Shown piece after piece: positions 1 through 8,401 of a stretch of DNA of 64,000 bases (position 1 is its first letter; every line of letters begins with the position of its first letter). Source of the stretch: Actinomycetes bacterium. GTDB taxonomy: Bacteria; Actinomycetota; JAICYB01. The stretch is taken from the NCBI GenBank assembly GCA_025934435.1, contig JAICYB010000002.1:1-64000 (forward strand), in the 5' to 3' direction. The notes under the pieces were generated by a model, which saw only the letters and a program-made list of their open reading frames with translations, was not told the DNA's origin and did not search any database. The position numbers and the translations under genes are program-made.

Positions 1-459
1 GAAGTCCACGATCTCGATCTGCCGCCGGAGAGCCTCGTGACGCGCGCCGTTTGGTACACGATCGACGAACGAAAACTCGTGCACGCCTTGCGCGATCTGG
101 CCGAACGCGATGCGCTACTCGGCTCCCTGCACGCCGCCGAGCACGCGGCGATCGGAATCCTTCCCGTCTTCGCGATGTGCGACCGCTCCGACATCGGCGG
201 CCTGTCGACGAACTTCCATCCCGAGACGGACGAACCGACGATCTTCATCTACGACGGCTACCCGATGGGCGCCGGGATCGCGGAGCACGCGTTCGATGTC
301 GCGCAGGATCATCTCGCCGCGACCCGCACCCACGTGAACGATTGCCCGTGCGCAAGCGGTTGCCCGGCGTGCGTGCAGTCGCCGAAGTGCGGCAACTGGA
401 ACGAACCCCTGCACAAGCTCGGCGCCGTGCGAGTGCTCGATCTGTTGCTTAGGAGCTAG
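1..459 (+). CDS. C-terminal part of DEAD/DEAH-box helicase with DUF1998 zinc-binding domain (partial)
   Basis: Only the last 152 residues are present; the frame is open to the window edge. The tail carries four clustered cysteines (CPCASGCPACVQ and SPKCGN), the metal-binding signature of DUF1998 helicases such as MrfA/YprA/Hrq1. The wording of this tail closely matches the actinobacterial 'helicase/secretion neighbourhood' DEAH helicase, which typically lies near Tad pilus genes, as it does here (Tad operon about 7 kb to the right). These enzymes are 3'-5' DNA helicases, and MrfA acts in repair of mitomycin damage. The motor domains lie outside the window, so the repair role is inference from family. 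The last 11 bases overlap the end of the convergent gene. Confidence 0.85.
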   Translation, partial: EVHDLDLPPESLVTRAVWYTIDERKLVHALRDLAERDALLGSLHAAEHAAIGILPVFAMCDRSDIGGLSTNFHPETDEPTIFIYDGYPMGAGIAEHAFDVAQDHLAATRTHVNDCPCASGCPACVQSPKCGNWNEPLHKLGAVRVLDLLLRS

Positions 460-1246
460 CTACGGCTTGCAGCTTCGTGAGGGGCAGCATCCCGCGCAGC
501 TCGAAGGAGACACCGTCCTCCCACCACCGCAGCTCGCCCGGCCAGGGCCACGTCTGGGGGCCGAGGATACGTCCGGGGTCTCGTCCGATGCCGGCATTGC
601 GCGCGACCGTCACTCGGCGGAACGGCGGTTGGTTGCGTCTGAGGAACGAGTCGAAATCCGGACGCGTCTTGTCGGCGCGGGTGCGTAGCGAGACACCACC
701 CGTTTCGTACACGACCATCTCGTTCAGCGGATCGGGGATCCGTCCCGGGATCGAGAAGACGATCGCTTCCTGCGTCGACAAGCGAACCGCGATCGTCGGC
801 TCCCACGGCTTGTTCGGAAATCGCACGTTGATGTCCATACCGCGAGCGAGCTCGGACGGTTCACAGATGTCGTCGGGATGGAAATCCGACCCGGGTTGCG
901 CGGCGATCGGCTTCCGTATCGCATCGGGCCACCAGTACGCACCGATGACGTCACCTTCGTCGTCGGCGTACAGCCACACCTCGTTCGCGATGATCGCCGT
1001 GCGGCTGTGCAACTCTTCCGGGAAAGGAACGCCGCCGGGATAGACGGTCCCCTGCGACTGCAGGAATCGTCCGCTGACTTCGATGCGCCACAGATTCTTC
1101 TGGGGAAGCGAATGCCGTCCGGTGTGATGTTCGATCTCTGCCGGAGTCACGGGTACGACGGCAAGAACGCGACGAGGCCCGCGCGGGACCACACCAGCGC
1201 CGCCGTACCAACGGTCGGCGACGCTTCTTGCACGTCGTTCGTCCAA
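449..1246 (-). CDS. Conserved hypothetical protein, 265 aa
   Basis: I do not recognise a family. The product is soluble, has no signal peptide or membrane segment, and is rich in tryptophan and proline, with several W-containing turns such as YWWPD, KPWEP, TWPWPGELRWW. The start is TTG at 1246, chosen because a strong GGAGGGG ribosome site sits 7 bases upstream; the preceding in-frame residues are not needed. It is convergent with the helicase gene and shares 11 bp with its end. It lies downstream of the FN3 surface-protein gene on the same strand with about 70 bp between, so it may be at the end of that operon or be independent. Confidence 0.7.
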   Translation of the reverse strand: MDERRARSVADRWYGGAGVVPRGPRRVLAVVPVTPAEIEHHTGRHSLPQKNLWRIEVSGRFLQSQGTVYPGGVPFPEELHSRTAIIANEVWLYADDEGDVIGAYWWPDAIRKPIAAQPGSDFHPDDICEPSELARGMDINVRFPNKPWEPTIAVRLSTQEAIVFSIPGRIPDPLNEMVVYETGGVSLRTRADKTRPDFDSFLRRNQPPFRRVTVARNAGIGRDPGRILGPQTWPWPGELRWWEDGVSFELRGMLPLTKLQAVASS

Positions 1247-1315
1247 TGCCTGCCCCTCCGCTCGGAAGCTGGCACAGCTAACGTTTTACCCCGAGAGCGC
1301 CGTCTGGGGCGGCGC

Positions 1316-2518
1316 TCAGTACGGCATGCGTCCCAGTGCCAACGCCGCCGATACCAGGAACGCTCCCACGGCAACGGGCAACACCGGTCCTCTCGGATCG
1401 GCAGCACCGGGCTCGCTGTTCTTTGCGTTGTTCGCCGCCGCCCCCACGCCGCCTTCGGGGGCGTTGCCGTACGGCAGCTGGGCCGAGTACGGCGCGTCGG
1501 GCACGGGTGCCAGGCCACCGCTCGAACTCGGCGGAAGCACAAGTGGGTTGATCGGGAAGTACCGCTGCACGGTCGATCCGCCACCCGAACCGGTGTTGAA
1601 ACTCGCTGGGGGCGGCGCCGCCGCGACCGTGACCGGTGCGGACGGAGCACTCATCGCCGACGAGATGCCCGTCTTCGGCGTCACGACGCTCTTGCGTGTC
1701 ACAACGATCGCGTACCAGTACACGCCGGCCGAGACCTGCGTGTCGCGGAACGTCGGGTCCTGCGTGTAACCGATCAAGTGGAAGGTGGACGGCTGCGGCG
1801 TTTGCTTCGTCGACGATCCTTCGGCGCGATAGACGCCGTATCGGATCACGTCGGGCGCGGTAGACGCCGTCCACTGGATCGTCACGGCCGTCGGTGTCGT
1901 GGCGATCACGACCGGGGCCGCCGGAGTGTCGGGTGGGTTGTCGACGATGATGTTCGACCGCGTCGCAGTTTGGGAGCGACCTGTGCTGCCGCATGTCGGG
2001 TTCGCGTAGGTATCCGCGGTGACGACGACTTTGTAGTGCCCGTTGTGCGGCGTGTCCGCGGCGGTGTCCCACGGGACAAGGATCGGGTTCCGCACGCTCG
2101 GCTGGTTGTTGCAGTCGTAGCCGTCGTTGAACAACGGCTCCGCGGCATTCTGCGCGCCCGGATCGTTGTCCGCGAGGACGGAGAGCTTCACGTTCTTGAT
2201 CGGCTGGAACCCGTCGGACGTCACGGTGAACCCAAGGGTCTGCGTCCCGAAGACGACGCTGCCGCTGCTCGGCGTGCAGTTGTCCGGCCCGGGCGTGCGT
2301 TGGGGGATCGGTGTCGATCTCGGCGACGGCGAAGGCGACGTCACGGGCGGCGGCGAGACCGGCGCTCCGGTGACCGACGGCGGCGTCCCCGTCGGTGCCG
2401 GGTTCGACGTCGAGCAATCCCGGAAGGTGATCGTCGGGTTCGCGATGCCACTCGTTGTCGTCGCCCAGAGGGCGCCGACGATCGAAGTGATGAGAACTGC
2501 TCGACGGAGAACGGTCAT
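1316..2518 (-). CDS. Secreted, membrane-anchored protein with fibronectin type III domain
   Basis: 400 aa. N-terminal signal peptide (about residues 1-26), a Pro/Ser/Thr-rich linker (about 38-75), a cysteine-containing beta-rich region, then an FN3-like domain (about 195-300; motifs PPDTPAAPVV, YGVYRAEGSS, GVYWYAIVV). The C-terminus has a hydrophobic segment (about 378-396) that could hold it in the membrane. There is no LPXTG or LAXTG motif before that segment, so it is not an obvious substrate of the sortase encoded upstream. Its ATG overlaps the stop of the DUF5667 gene as ATGA, so the two are translationally coupled. Role unknown; surface adhesion or envelope structure is only a guess. 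Confidence 0.8.
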   Translation of the reverse strand: MTVLRRAVLITSIVGALWATTTSGIANPTITFRDCSTSNPAPTGTPPSVTGAPVSPPPVTSPSPSPRSTPIPQRTPGPDNCTPSSGSVVFGTQTLGFTVTSDGFQPIKNVKLSVLADNDPGAQNAAEPLFNDGYDCNNQPSVRNPILVPWDTAADTPHNGHYKVVVTADTYANPTCGSTGRSQTATRSNIIVDNPPDTPAAPVVIATTPTAVTIQWTASTAPDVIRYGVYRAEGSSTKQTPQPSTFHLIGYTQDPTFRDTQVSAGVYWYAIVVTRKSVVTPKTGISSAMSAPSAPVTVAAAPPPASFNTGSGGGSTVQRYFPINPLVLPPSSSGGLAPVPDAPYSAQLPYGNAPEGGVGAAANNAKNSEPGAADPRGPVLPVAVGAFLVSAALALGRMPY

Positions 2519-3687
2519 CAGCCGGATGTACCGGCCAGTATCGCAGGGCTGTGCGGCGCCGATTGGCCCTGCCGCGAATCTGTGTTGTCGCCGCCCGCCG
2601 TGGGCGGCGTGTCGGACGGCGTCGCCGACGGCGAGGCCGTCGGCTCCGAGGTCGTCGTGACGTTGTCGTCCGCGCCCGGCGTCTGCGTCGGCGCCGGCAC
2701 CGGTGTCGGCCCGCCGCAGGACGTTTCCGTCGGCGTCGCGGTCGGCGTCGCTGTGGGCGTCGACGTCGGGCTCTCGGTCGGGGAAGTCGCGGGCGTATCG
2801 GACGGCGTCGCGGTCGGCGACTCATCCGGCGTTGCCGTCGGTGCGCTCGTCGGCGTCGCGCACGGCTCCGGCGTCGTCGCCGGCCCGGCCGTCATCCGCG
2901 CCGCGTTCGCTTGCGCTTCGATCTTCGCGAGCGAAACGAGCGTCTTCAGCACCGGGGGTTTGTCCTGGTGCGGAACGACCGCCGCGACATTCGCGGCGAT
3001 GCTCTGTCCGCGTTGCGTGACTTGGAGGAGCTGGTCGAGTCCGCTGACGTCGTGCGGTTGCTCGATGATGATCGCCGCCGCTTGCGCGACGTCGTCCGCC
3101 GCCGACTGCAGCGTCGATCTGATCAGCGCCGCGAGTTTCGGGTCGACGTTGTCCGGCGCGGCCGCGGCCGACGTGCCGACGCCGACGAACCGCAAGCGGC
3201 TTCGCGCAACGAGACCTTCCACTTCGCGGAATCGTTCGTTCGCGAGGTCGAGCCGCACGCGTGCCTCACCCGCGCCGGACGCGACGAACAGGCGGCCGTT
3301 CTCACTCGCGGTCTTCAACGCGTACAGCGGGTCTCCGGGAAGACTCCGCATCGCCGGGACGAGGAACGCTCCGAGCACGATGATCGCCGCGGCGAGCGCG
3401 AGAGCGGGCTGGAGGGAAAAACGGGGACGAGCCACCGGACGAGGCATCGGCTGCGCGCGGAGCTTCGCCTCTAAAGATCGCGCGAAGGCCGGGTCCGGAT
3501 CGGCTTCGACGGCCGGGGGGAAGGCTGTGGCGAGCGCGAAGGCCGTCCTGAGGTCGGCGTCGAGTGACCGCGTGGCCTCGATCCGGGCCTCCGCCGGCTT
3601 CGAACCGGCCGCGAGCAGGGCTTCATAGCGCTCCAGAGCGGCTTGGAGCGCTTTCGAAGCAACCCGGTCACGAAGATGACGAATCAT
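2518..3687 (-). CDS. DUF5667-type membrane protein with PT-repeat tail; possible sigma-factor regulator
   Basis: 389 aa. About 90 cytoplasmic residues, one membrane helix (about 93-112), then an extracytoplasmic DUF5667 domain with the family hallmark PGDPLYALKTASE, and finally a long Thr/Pro-rich low-complexity tail (about 270-345, DNA built of GTCGGC-like units). DUF5667 proteins are often encoded beside ECF sigma factors. The topology (N-in, single TM) resembles membrane anti-sigma factors, and no other anti-sigma gene is seen in this operon, so a regulatory role is a reasonable inference but no anti-sigma motif is visible. Lies 77 bp after the sortase gene and overlaps the FN3 gene by ATGA. 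Confidence 0.8.
   Translation of the reverse strand: MIRHLRDRVASKALQAALERYEALLAAGSKPAEARIEATRSLDADLRTAFALATAFPPAVEADPDPAFARSLEAKLRAQPMPRPVARPRFSLQPALALAAAIIVLGAFLVPAMRSLPGDPLYALKTASENGRLFVASGAGEARVRLDLANERFREVEGLVARSRLRFVGVGTSAAAAPDNVDPKLAALIRSTLQSAADDVAQAAAIIIEQPHDVSGLDQLLQVTQRGQSIAANVAAVVPHQDKPPVLKTLVSLAKIEAQANAARMTAGPATTPEPCATPTSAPTATPDESPTATPSDTPATSPTESPTSTPTATPTATPTETSCGGPTPVPAPTQTPGADDNVTTTSEPTASPSATPSDTPPTAGGDNTDSRQGQSAPHSPAILAGTSG
2600..2880. repeat. GTCGGC-type low-complexity repeat coding a Pro/Thr-rich tail
   Basis: Imperfect short repeats (GTCGGCGTC, GTCGGCGAC and similar) on the plus strand encode TPTATP-like residues of the DUF5667 protein on the minus strand. It is a coding repeat, likely variable in copy number between strains, and a probable wall-spanning stalk. 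Confidence 0.75.
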
Positions 3688-3764
3688 GCAGGACTAGTCC
3701 TTCCCTCGAGGAAACGAGCTACAGGGCCCCCGGGTTACCGCCCGGTGGCGCCTATCCGGCCTGG

Positions 3765-4631
3765 TCAGGCCTGTTGGTGCGTCACCGGCTGACTCTTCGT
3801 CAGCTTCGCCCGGATGATGATCCGCTGGGCGGCGCTCCCCTTCGGGTTGCAGGCCGTCAGCGTCAGCTCCGGGTCGGCCGTGTTGGTGATGACCGACCAG
3901 TCGTACGGTGTGGTGATCCAAGGAGACCTCGAGACGGTATAGGTGTAGCGTCCGACCGGCGTCGTCAGGATGATCGAGTCGCCGACCTTCAGCTCGTTGA
4001 TGCGGTTGAACGGACGTCCGTAGGTCGTGCGGTGCCCCGCGATCGCCACATTCCCCCGCTGACCCGGAAGCGGTGTGTTCGGGTAGTGCCCGGCCCCCGC
4101 TCGAAGCGCCGACGGTGATGTGCCTTGGACGACGATCGTGTCGACGCTGATCGCCGGGATCTCGATCCGTGTGAGCGGGTCGCCTTCGCGCAGCGCGAGC
4201 CCATGCAGGCCGGCGAACTCCTTGGCCAGCTCGCCCTGGATCTTGTTGTGCTGCAGGTCCGAGAGGAAGTTCGACCAGGCGATCAGCTGCTCGACGGGGA
4301 CCCGGAAGAAGCCCGGATAGCTCCCGCCCGCCCACGGATAGGCGGCCATACCGATCCCGAGGATCGCGATGACCGCGAGCACGGCCGAGAGGCTGCGGCG
4401 GAACCACGACGTCTTCTGTCGCGGCGGCCAGATGACATATGCCGCGGTCCCGATGACCGGCACGCGGTACAGGCGCTGACGCCACGATGCGACGGGTTGC
4501 GTCGCCGGCGCCGGTTCGGACGCGCCGACCGTGATCGCGTCGGTGGTCGAACGCTCGCGCTGCGGCGCCGGCTTGCGCGGCGCGGGCTTCCGCTTGCGCG
4601 GTGTGGGCTTGTTCGGTGTGTCGTCGCTCAT
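3765..4631 (-). CDS. srtE: Class E sortase
   Basis: 288 aa. Lys/Pro-rich cytoplasmic N-terminus, membrane helix at about residues 80-98, then the sortase beta-barrel. The catalytic triad is visible: His200 in AGHRTTYG, Cys261 in LTLTACNP, and Arg270 in AAQRIIIRA. Sequence and topology fit class E sortases of high-GC Gram-positives, which attach LAXTG-type proteins to peptidoglycan. The ATG at 4631 has a TAGGAG ribosome site 6 bases upstream. It sits 81 bp after the ECF sigma gene on the same strand and is probably co-transcribed. No LAXTG or LPXTG substrate was found in the window, so its substrates lie elsewhere. Confidence 0.93.
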   Translation of the reverse strand: MSDDTPNKPTPRKRKPAPRKPAPQRERSTTDAITVGASEPAPATQPVASWRQRLYRVPVIGTAAYVIWPPRQKTSWFRRSLSAVLAVIAILGIGMAAYPWAGGSYPGFFRVPVEQLIAWSNFLSDLQHNKIQGELAKEFAGLHGLALREGDPLTRIEIPAISVDTIVVQGTSPSALRAGAGHYPNTPLPGQRGNVAIAGHRTTYGRPFNRINELKVGDSIILTTPVGRYTYTVSRSPWITTPYDWSVITNTADPELTLTACNPKGSAAQRIIIRAKLTKSQPVTHQQA

Positions 4632-4712
4632 GCTTGGCTCCTACGGTGCCGCCCGGAAGCCGGACGCGCTCAATGTACAAACAACGACGCGGACGCGGTC
4701 TAGGTTCTGCGG

Positions 4713-5315
4713 TCACTGTTCGTCCTTGCCATCGCGGTCGCCGAGCATGCCTTCGGATTCGAGGATCCGGGCGAGCGCGCGGAGCGCGCGGAACTGCAAC
4801 GCTTTCACGGCGCCCTCCGTCCGCTGCGTCGCGCTCGCGACTTCGGTGATGGCGAGCCCTTGGAAGAACCGCAGGTAGAGGATCTCTTGCTGATCCGCGG
4901 TGAGCCGAGCGAGCGCGAGCTTGAGATCGGCGCTCTCGACCTTGGAGAGCGCTTCCATCTCGGGATCACCTGTCGCGAGCGTGACAGGCGTTTCTTCGAC
5001 GACGACTTCCCAGCGGACGCGTCCCGACTTCACGTGGTCGAGGAAACGGTTCCGCGCGATCCGGATCAGCCAAGCGAGGAATTCGGACGAACCACCGGTG
5101 AACGACGAACGCACCGCGCGCATCGCGCGTAGATACGAGTCCTGCGCGAGGTCTTCGGCGAGTGCCGCATCGCCCGAACGACCGAACAGATAGCGATAGA
5201 CCGACGGCAGCGTGATGCGGAACAGCAACGCGAACGCTTCGGTGTCACCCGCGATCGCATCCCGCACCAGCGCGTCGGCCTCGGGCGAGCCGATCTCGAT
5301 CCGGGGGCCGGGCAC
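4713..5315 (-). CDS. ECF-type RNA polymerase sigma factor
   Basis: 200 aa, usual length for the family. Region 2 spans about residues 25-95 (ALFRITLPSVYRYLF, AEDLAQDSYLRAMRA, WLIRIARNRFLDH) and region 4 about 125-185 (LTADQQEILYLRFFQGL, the helix-turn-helix ITEVASATQRTEGAVKALQFRALRAL). It heads the operon with sortase and the DUF5667 membrane protein, so it probably controls envelope genes. The start is GTG at 5315. No ribosome site is visible, and a GATACT -10 candidate lies only 5 bases upstream, so the message may be leaderless. Divergent from the HtrA gene. Confidence 0.93.
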   Translation of the reverse strand: MPGPRIEIGSPEADALVRDAIAGDTEAFALLFRITLPSVYRYLFGRSGDAALAEDLAQDSYLRAMRAVRSSFTGGSSEFLAWLIRIARNRFLDHVKSGRVRWEVVVEETPVTLATGDPEMEALSKVESADLKLALARLTADQQEILYLRFFQGLAITEVASATQRTEGAVKALQFRALRALARILESEGMLGDRDGKDEQ

Positions 5316-5394
5316 GCTTCAGTATCAAACGCCGTACAGCGTTTCCGCAGCCCCGAGGGGGTTTCAGCATCCTCTTAGGTGCCTGTTCCACCAT

Positions 5395-5400
5395 GGAGGA
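5395..5400 (+). promoter_or_regulatory. Ribosome binding site of the HtrA gene
   Basis: GGAGGA just upstream of ATG 5404. It fixes this start in a frame that stays open much further upstream, where it is antisense to the sigma factor gene. Confidence 0.7.
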
Positions 5401-5403
5401 ACC

Positions 5404-6657
5404 ATGACGGCAGAAGACAGACACGACGAACCGACGACGGCCTACCCCTGGACGACCCAGACGAGCACCGCGGAACTTCCCCTCCACGACGGTCCCGTCT
5501 GGGATCCACGGACCGGTGAATGGGTGGAACCGACGAAGGAACGGCCCGCGTCGAACGACCGGCGCGCGTCGATGCGTTCGCTCCTCGCCGCAGCGATCGT
5601 CGGTGCGGTCGTTGCCGCCGCCGTCGCGTTTCCCGTTGCGCGGTTGACGTCGCGCTCGGCCCCCGCGATCGAACAACGCGTGCTGTCCGCGCCGCCGGCC
5701 GTGTCCGGCGCGACGACGAAAGGTGGTGCGTCCGTCGTCGGTATCGCGGCGAAGGCGCGGCCGTGGGTCGTGAACATCGACGTGTCGTCGTCGCAACAAA
5801 CGCTCTTCGGTTCCGTCCCGGTCGCCGGAACTGGCTCCGGCGTGATCATCCGTTCGGACGGATACATCCTCACGAACGCGCACGTCGTCACGGACGCGTC
5901 GTCGATCAACGTCACGCTCGCCGACGGATCGAAACTCACCGGACACGCCGTCGGCATCGATCCCGACACCGACATCGCCGTCGTCAAGGTCGACCGCAGC
6001 GGTCTGCCGGCCGCCGTTCTCGGCAGCGTGAAGAACATCCAGGTCGGTGAGCTCGCGGTCGCGATCGGGTCGCCGCTCGGACTGGATCAAACCGTGACGG
6101 CGGGCATCATCTCGGCGCTCGGACGAAGCGTCGACAGGACGAACCAACCGCCGCTTGTCGACATGGTGCAGACCGACGCGCCGATCACCGAAGGCAATTC
6201 CGGCGGCGCACTCGTCGACGCGACGGGCTCGGTCGTCGGCATCAACGCGGCCATCGCGACGGCACCGGATGTCGGCGGCACAGGCATCGGGTTCGCGATC
6301 CCGATCGACATCGCAACCGCCGTCGCGCGCCAGCTCATCGGCAGCGGCAAAGCGACGCACCCGTGGCTCGGGGTGAGCGGACAAGCCATCACACCGGAGA
6401 CCGCGCAACAATTCAAGGCGTCGCAGGGTGCGTTCATCGTCGCCGTGACGAAAGGCGGCCCGGCCGACCAGGGCGGCATGAAGGCGAACGACGTGGTCGT
6501 GTCCTTCGACGGACACAAGATCACGAGCATGGACGACCTCGTCGTCGCCATCCGCGAACGACAGGTCGGCGACAAGGTGACCCTCGGCGTGATCCGCGCC
6601 GGCAAGAACCTGACGCTCCACGTGGTCGTCGGCAACAAGCCCGCGAGCGCTCAGTGA
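5404..6657 (+). CDS. HtrA/DegP-like membrane-anchored serine protease with PDZ domain
   Basis: 417 aa. Cytoplasmic N-terminus (about 1-56), one membrane helix (about 57-78), trypsin-like protease domain and one C-terminal PDZ domain (about 325-410). The triad is visible as His160 (LTNAHVV), Asp190 (PDTDIAVVKV) and Ser266 (TEGNSGGALVD). Such proteins degrade or refold damaged exported proteins on the outer face of the membrane. The start at 5404 follows a GGAGGA site. The stop overlaps the next gene as GTGA. The divergent arrangement with the ECF sigma gene suggests both belong to envelope stress defence. Confidence 0.93.
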   Translation: MTAEDRHDEPTTAYPWTTQTSTAELPLHDGPVWDPRTGEWVEPTKERPASNDRRASMRSLLAAAIVGAVVAAAVAFPVARLTSRSAPAIEQRVLSAPPAVSGATTKGGASVVGIAAKARPWVVNIDVSSSQQTLFGSVPVAGTGSGVIIRSDGYILTNAHVVTDASSINVTLADGSKLTGHAVGIDPDTDIAVVKVDRSGLPAAVLGSVKNIQVGELAVAIGSPLGLDQTVTAGIISALGRSVDRTNQPPLVDMVQTDAPITEGNSGGALVDATGSVVGINAAIATAPDVGGTGIGFAIPIDIATAVARQLIGSGKATHPWLGVSGQAITPETAQQFKASQGAFIVAVTKGGPADQGGMKANDVVVSFDGHKITSMDDLVVAIRERQVGDKVTLGVIRAGKNLTLHVVVGNKPASAQ

Positions 6658-6938
6658 CGGTCCTTGCCTTCGAGCGATTCGTCGTGATGCCGGGAACCGA
6701 GAGCGAGCTCCGCGAGCTCGCGCAGGGAACGCTCGAAGCGCTCCGGAACGCGCCGGGCGCACTGTGGGCCGATCTCGCCGGAACGGACGACGGCTTCATG
6801 ATCGTCTCCGAATGGCGGTCGGCCGGCGACGCCGACGCGTGGGACGAAGGCGAAACCGCGAGGGGCTTCGTCCAAGGTCTCGACCCGCTCCTCGTCGGGG
6901 AACGGACGCGACGGCGGTTCGACGCCGTGCACCACTAG
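6654..6938 (+). CDS. Antibiotic biosynthesis monooxygenase (ABM) domain protein
   Basis: 94 aa single-domain protein of the dimeric alpha-beta barrel fold: a first strand (VLAFERFVVMPG), a helix (SELRELAQGTLEALRNAPG), and the later FMIVSEWRSAGDADAW strand-helix typical of ABM quinol/heme monooxygenase-like proteins. The substrate is unknown. The GTG start overlaps the protease stop as GTGA, so translation is coupled to the HtrA gene. Members of this family often handle reactive quinones or haem, which would fit a stress operon, but that is inference. Confidence 0.75.
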   Translation: MTVLAFERFVVMPGTESELRELAQGTLEALRNAPGALWADLAGTDDGFMIVSEWRSAGDADAWDEGETARGFVQGLDPLLVGERTRRRFDAVHH

Positions 6939-6975
6939 TTCAAGTCCGGCCCCTCCGGCGCCGATCACAGGTGGG

Positions 6976-7644
6976 ATGGCGGGGAATGGCGTTCACGGTC
7001 GTACCAACGGCACGCACGTGCGCCTGGTGCTCATCGCGCCGCACGCGCTTCCTCGCCTCGGTCTCGTCCGGCTCGTGGAGTCGATCCACGGCATGGAGGT
7101 CGTAGGCCACGCCGGCGGAACAGACGACGGCGTGCGGCTCGCGACCGAGCACCACCCCGACATCGTGCTCGTCGACGCCGAGCTTGCCGCCGACGAGGGG
7201 ATGCGCGTGGTGGATTCGATCAAGTCCGGTACGTCGTCGAGCCGTGTCCTGCTCCTCGCGGAGCGCGCCGCGCACATGCAGGTCGAGAGCGCGCTCGAAG
7301 CGGGCGCGGACGGCTACACGCTGAAGGACATCTCGCTCGACGAGCTCGAACAGGCCGTGCGCCGCATCGTCTCCGGCGACACGGTGCTTCATCCCGACGC
7401 AGCGGCGGCCGTCGCGCGACGCATCGCCGCGAACGGGAAGGAGAAGCCGTCGATGCTCACTCCAAGGCAGCGCGAGATCCTCCGGCTGCTGTCGCTCGGG
7501 CTCGAGAACAAGCAGATCGCGCGACGCCTCGGCATCGGCGTGCACACCGTGAAGACGCACGTGTCGCGCGTGCTCGCGAAGCTCGGCGCGTCGAGCCGAA
7601 CCGAAGCCGTCGTGTTCGCGTTGCGCGACCGGCTCATCTCCTAA
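6976..7644 (+). CDS. NarL/FixJ-type response regulator with LuxR HTH
   Basis: 222 aa. Receiver domain (about 15-135) with the probable phospho-acceptor Asp67 in DIVLVDAEL and the conserved Lys in GYTLKDI; LuxR-type helix-turn-helix at about 155-218 (LTPRQREILRLLSLGLENKQIARRLGIG, HTVKTHVSRVLAKLGASSR). A two-component transcription regulator; the partner kinase is not adjacent. The ATG at 6976 has a GGTGGG site directly before it; a GTG at 7018 would also keep the whole receiver. The stop codon interlocks with the end of the Tad operon (shared CTAA). Confidence 0.88.
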   Translation: MAGNGVHGRTNGTHVRLVLIAPHALPRLGLVRLVESIHGMEVVGHAGGTDDGVRLATEHHPDIVLVDAELAADEGMRVVDSIKSGTSSSRVLLLAERAAHMQVESALEAGADGYTLKDISLDELEQAVRRIVSGDTVLHPDAAAAVARRIAANGKEKPSMLTPRQREILRLLSLGLENKQIARRLGIGVHTVKTHVSRVLAKLGASSRTEAVVFALRDRLIS

Positions 7645-8024
7645 CGCTGCGGCGCGAAGATCCGGTTCACATCGAGCTTCGCTTCGGCGAACGCGCGCAC
7701 CTCGCGCGGCGCAACGCCGAGCATCCTGATCCGCGTCGGCATCGAGACCTCGACGCGGGCCGAGCTCCGCAGCGGGCACGCGCACGACACGAGGACGGCG
7801 CCGTTCGCGTCCGCCGCGGCCGTCGCCGCTTGCTCGGGGGTTTCGCCGTTCGCGGCGAACGGCCATTCCGCGGTCGCCGCCGCGAGCGCCGCGGCATCAG
7901 CAGCAGCTTGAGCACGCGCGCGCGACACGAGGACGTTCGCCGCGTCGGCCGTCACGAGGCAGAGCAACGCCGCGAGCGCCATCAGCGCGAGCAAGAGCGC
8001 GGCCGTGAAGCCGTCGTCGTTCAC
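7641..8024 (-). CDS. TadE-like secreted protein of the actinobacterial Tad locus (Rv3654c type)
   Basis: 127 aa. Begins with a type IV pilin-like hydrophobic helix (GFTAALLLALMALAALLCLV) followed by an Ala-rich helical region (SRARAQAAADAAALAAATAEW) and a small beta domain. This is the pattern of the short TadE/G-like protein that closes the Tad operon in mycobacteria and relatives. GTG start overlaps the tadE stop as GTGA, so it is the last gene of a tightly coupled operon. It is probably a minor pseudopilin or envelope partner of the pilus; function in this position is not well known. Confidence 0.8.
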   Translation of the reverse strand: MNDDGFTAALLLALMALAALLCLVTADAANVLVSRARAQAAADAAALAAATAEWPFAANGETPEQAATAAADANGAVLVSCACPLRSSARVEVSMPTRIRMLGVAPREVRAFAEAKLDVNRIFAPQR

Positions 8025-8401
8025 GGCGGATCACGCTCGAGTCGCATCGTCGCCTTCGCTTCGAGCGGAAGGTGCAGCGCGACGATCTTCGATACGACGG
8101 GGATTCGCAGCTCCTCCGTATAGGACAGATCGATGCCGACGCTGTCGCCGCGCGTGGCCGCGGACGAGATCTCCGTCGCGATGCGATCGGCGTCGAGCGG
8201 TCCGGCGCTGCCACGTACGGCCGCGCGTGCTTCGTCCGGCGAAGCGGTGATCGCCATCGCCCGGACGCCCTCGCGCGCGGCTTGGTCGAGCGCGAGGGCG
8301 TCCCGGACGACGATGCCGACCTGCACGATGAGCAGGAGTGCCAGCAGCACGATCGGCATGGCGAGAGCGGCTTCGAGAGTCGCTTGTCCGCGATCGCTCA
8401 C
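8021..8401 (-). CDS. TadE family pseudopilin
   Basis: 126 aa. DRGQATLEAALAMPIVLLALLLI is the TadE signature: a short basic leader, the Glu five residues into the processed helix, and a long hydrophobic segment, then a periplasm-facing domain. The frame is open upstream, but the Arg-rich extension is not protein-like; GTG at 8401 gives a normal TadE N-terminus and overlaps the stop of the pilin gene as GTGA. Role: minor pilin needed for Flp pilus assembly. Confidence 0.85.
   Translation of the reverse strand: MSDRGQATLEAALAMPIVLLALLLIVQVGIVVRDALALDQAAREGVRAMAITASPDEARAAVRGSAGPLDADRIATEISSAATRGDSVGIDLSYTEELRIPVVSKIVALHLPLEAKATMRLERDPP

Noticed and set aside
2600-2880. GTCGGC repeats as a CRISPR or satellite array
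   Set aside because: Units are short, irregular and keep the reading frame of a Pro/Thr-rich tail; no spacers.
878-3628. A 916-codon open frame on the plus strand across the DUF5667 and FN3 genes
   Set aside because: Arg/Gly-rich, antisense to well-supported genes; a by-product of high GC at third positions.
3720-3760. GC-rich hairpin between sortase and DUF5667 genes as a terminator
   Set aside because: Only a weak CCGGG/CCCGG stem and no T-run; operon continuity is more likely.
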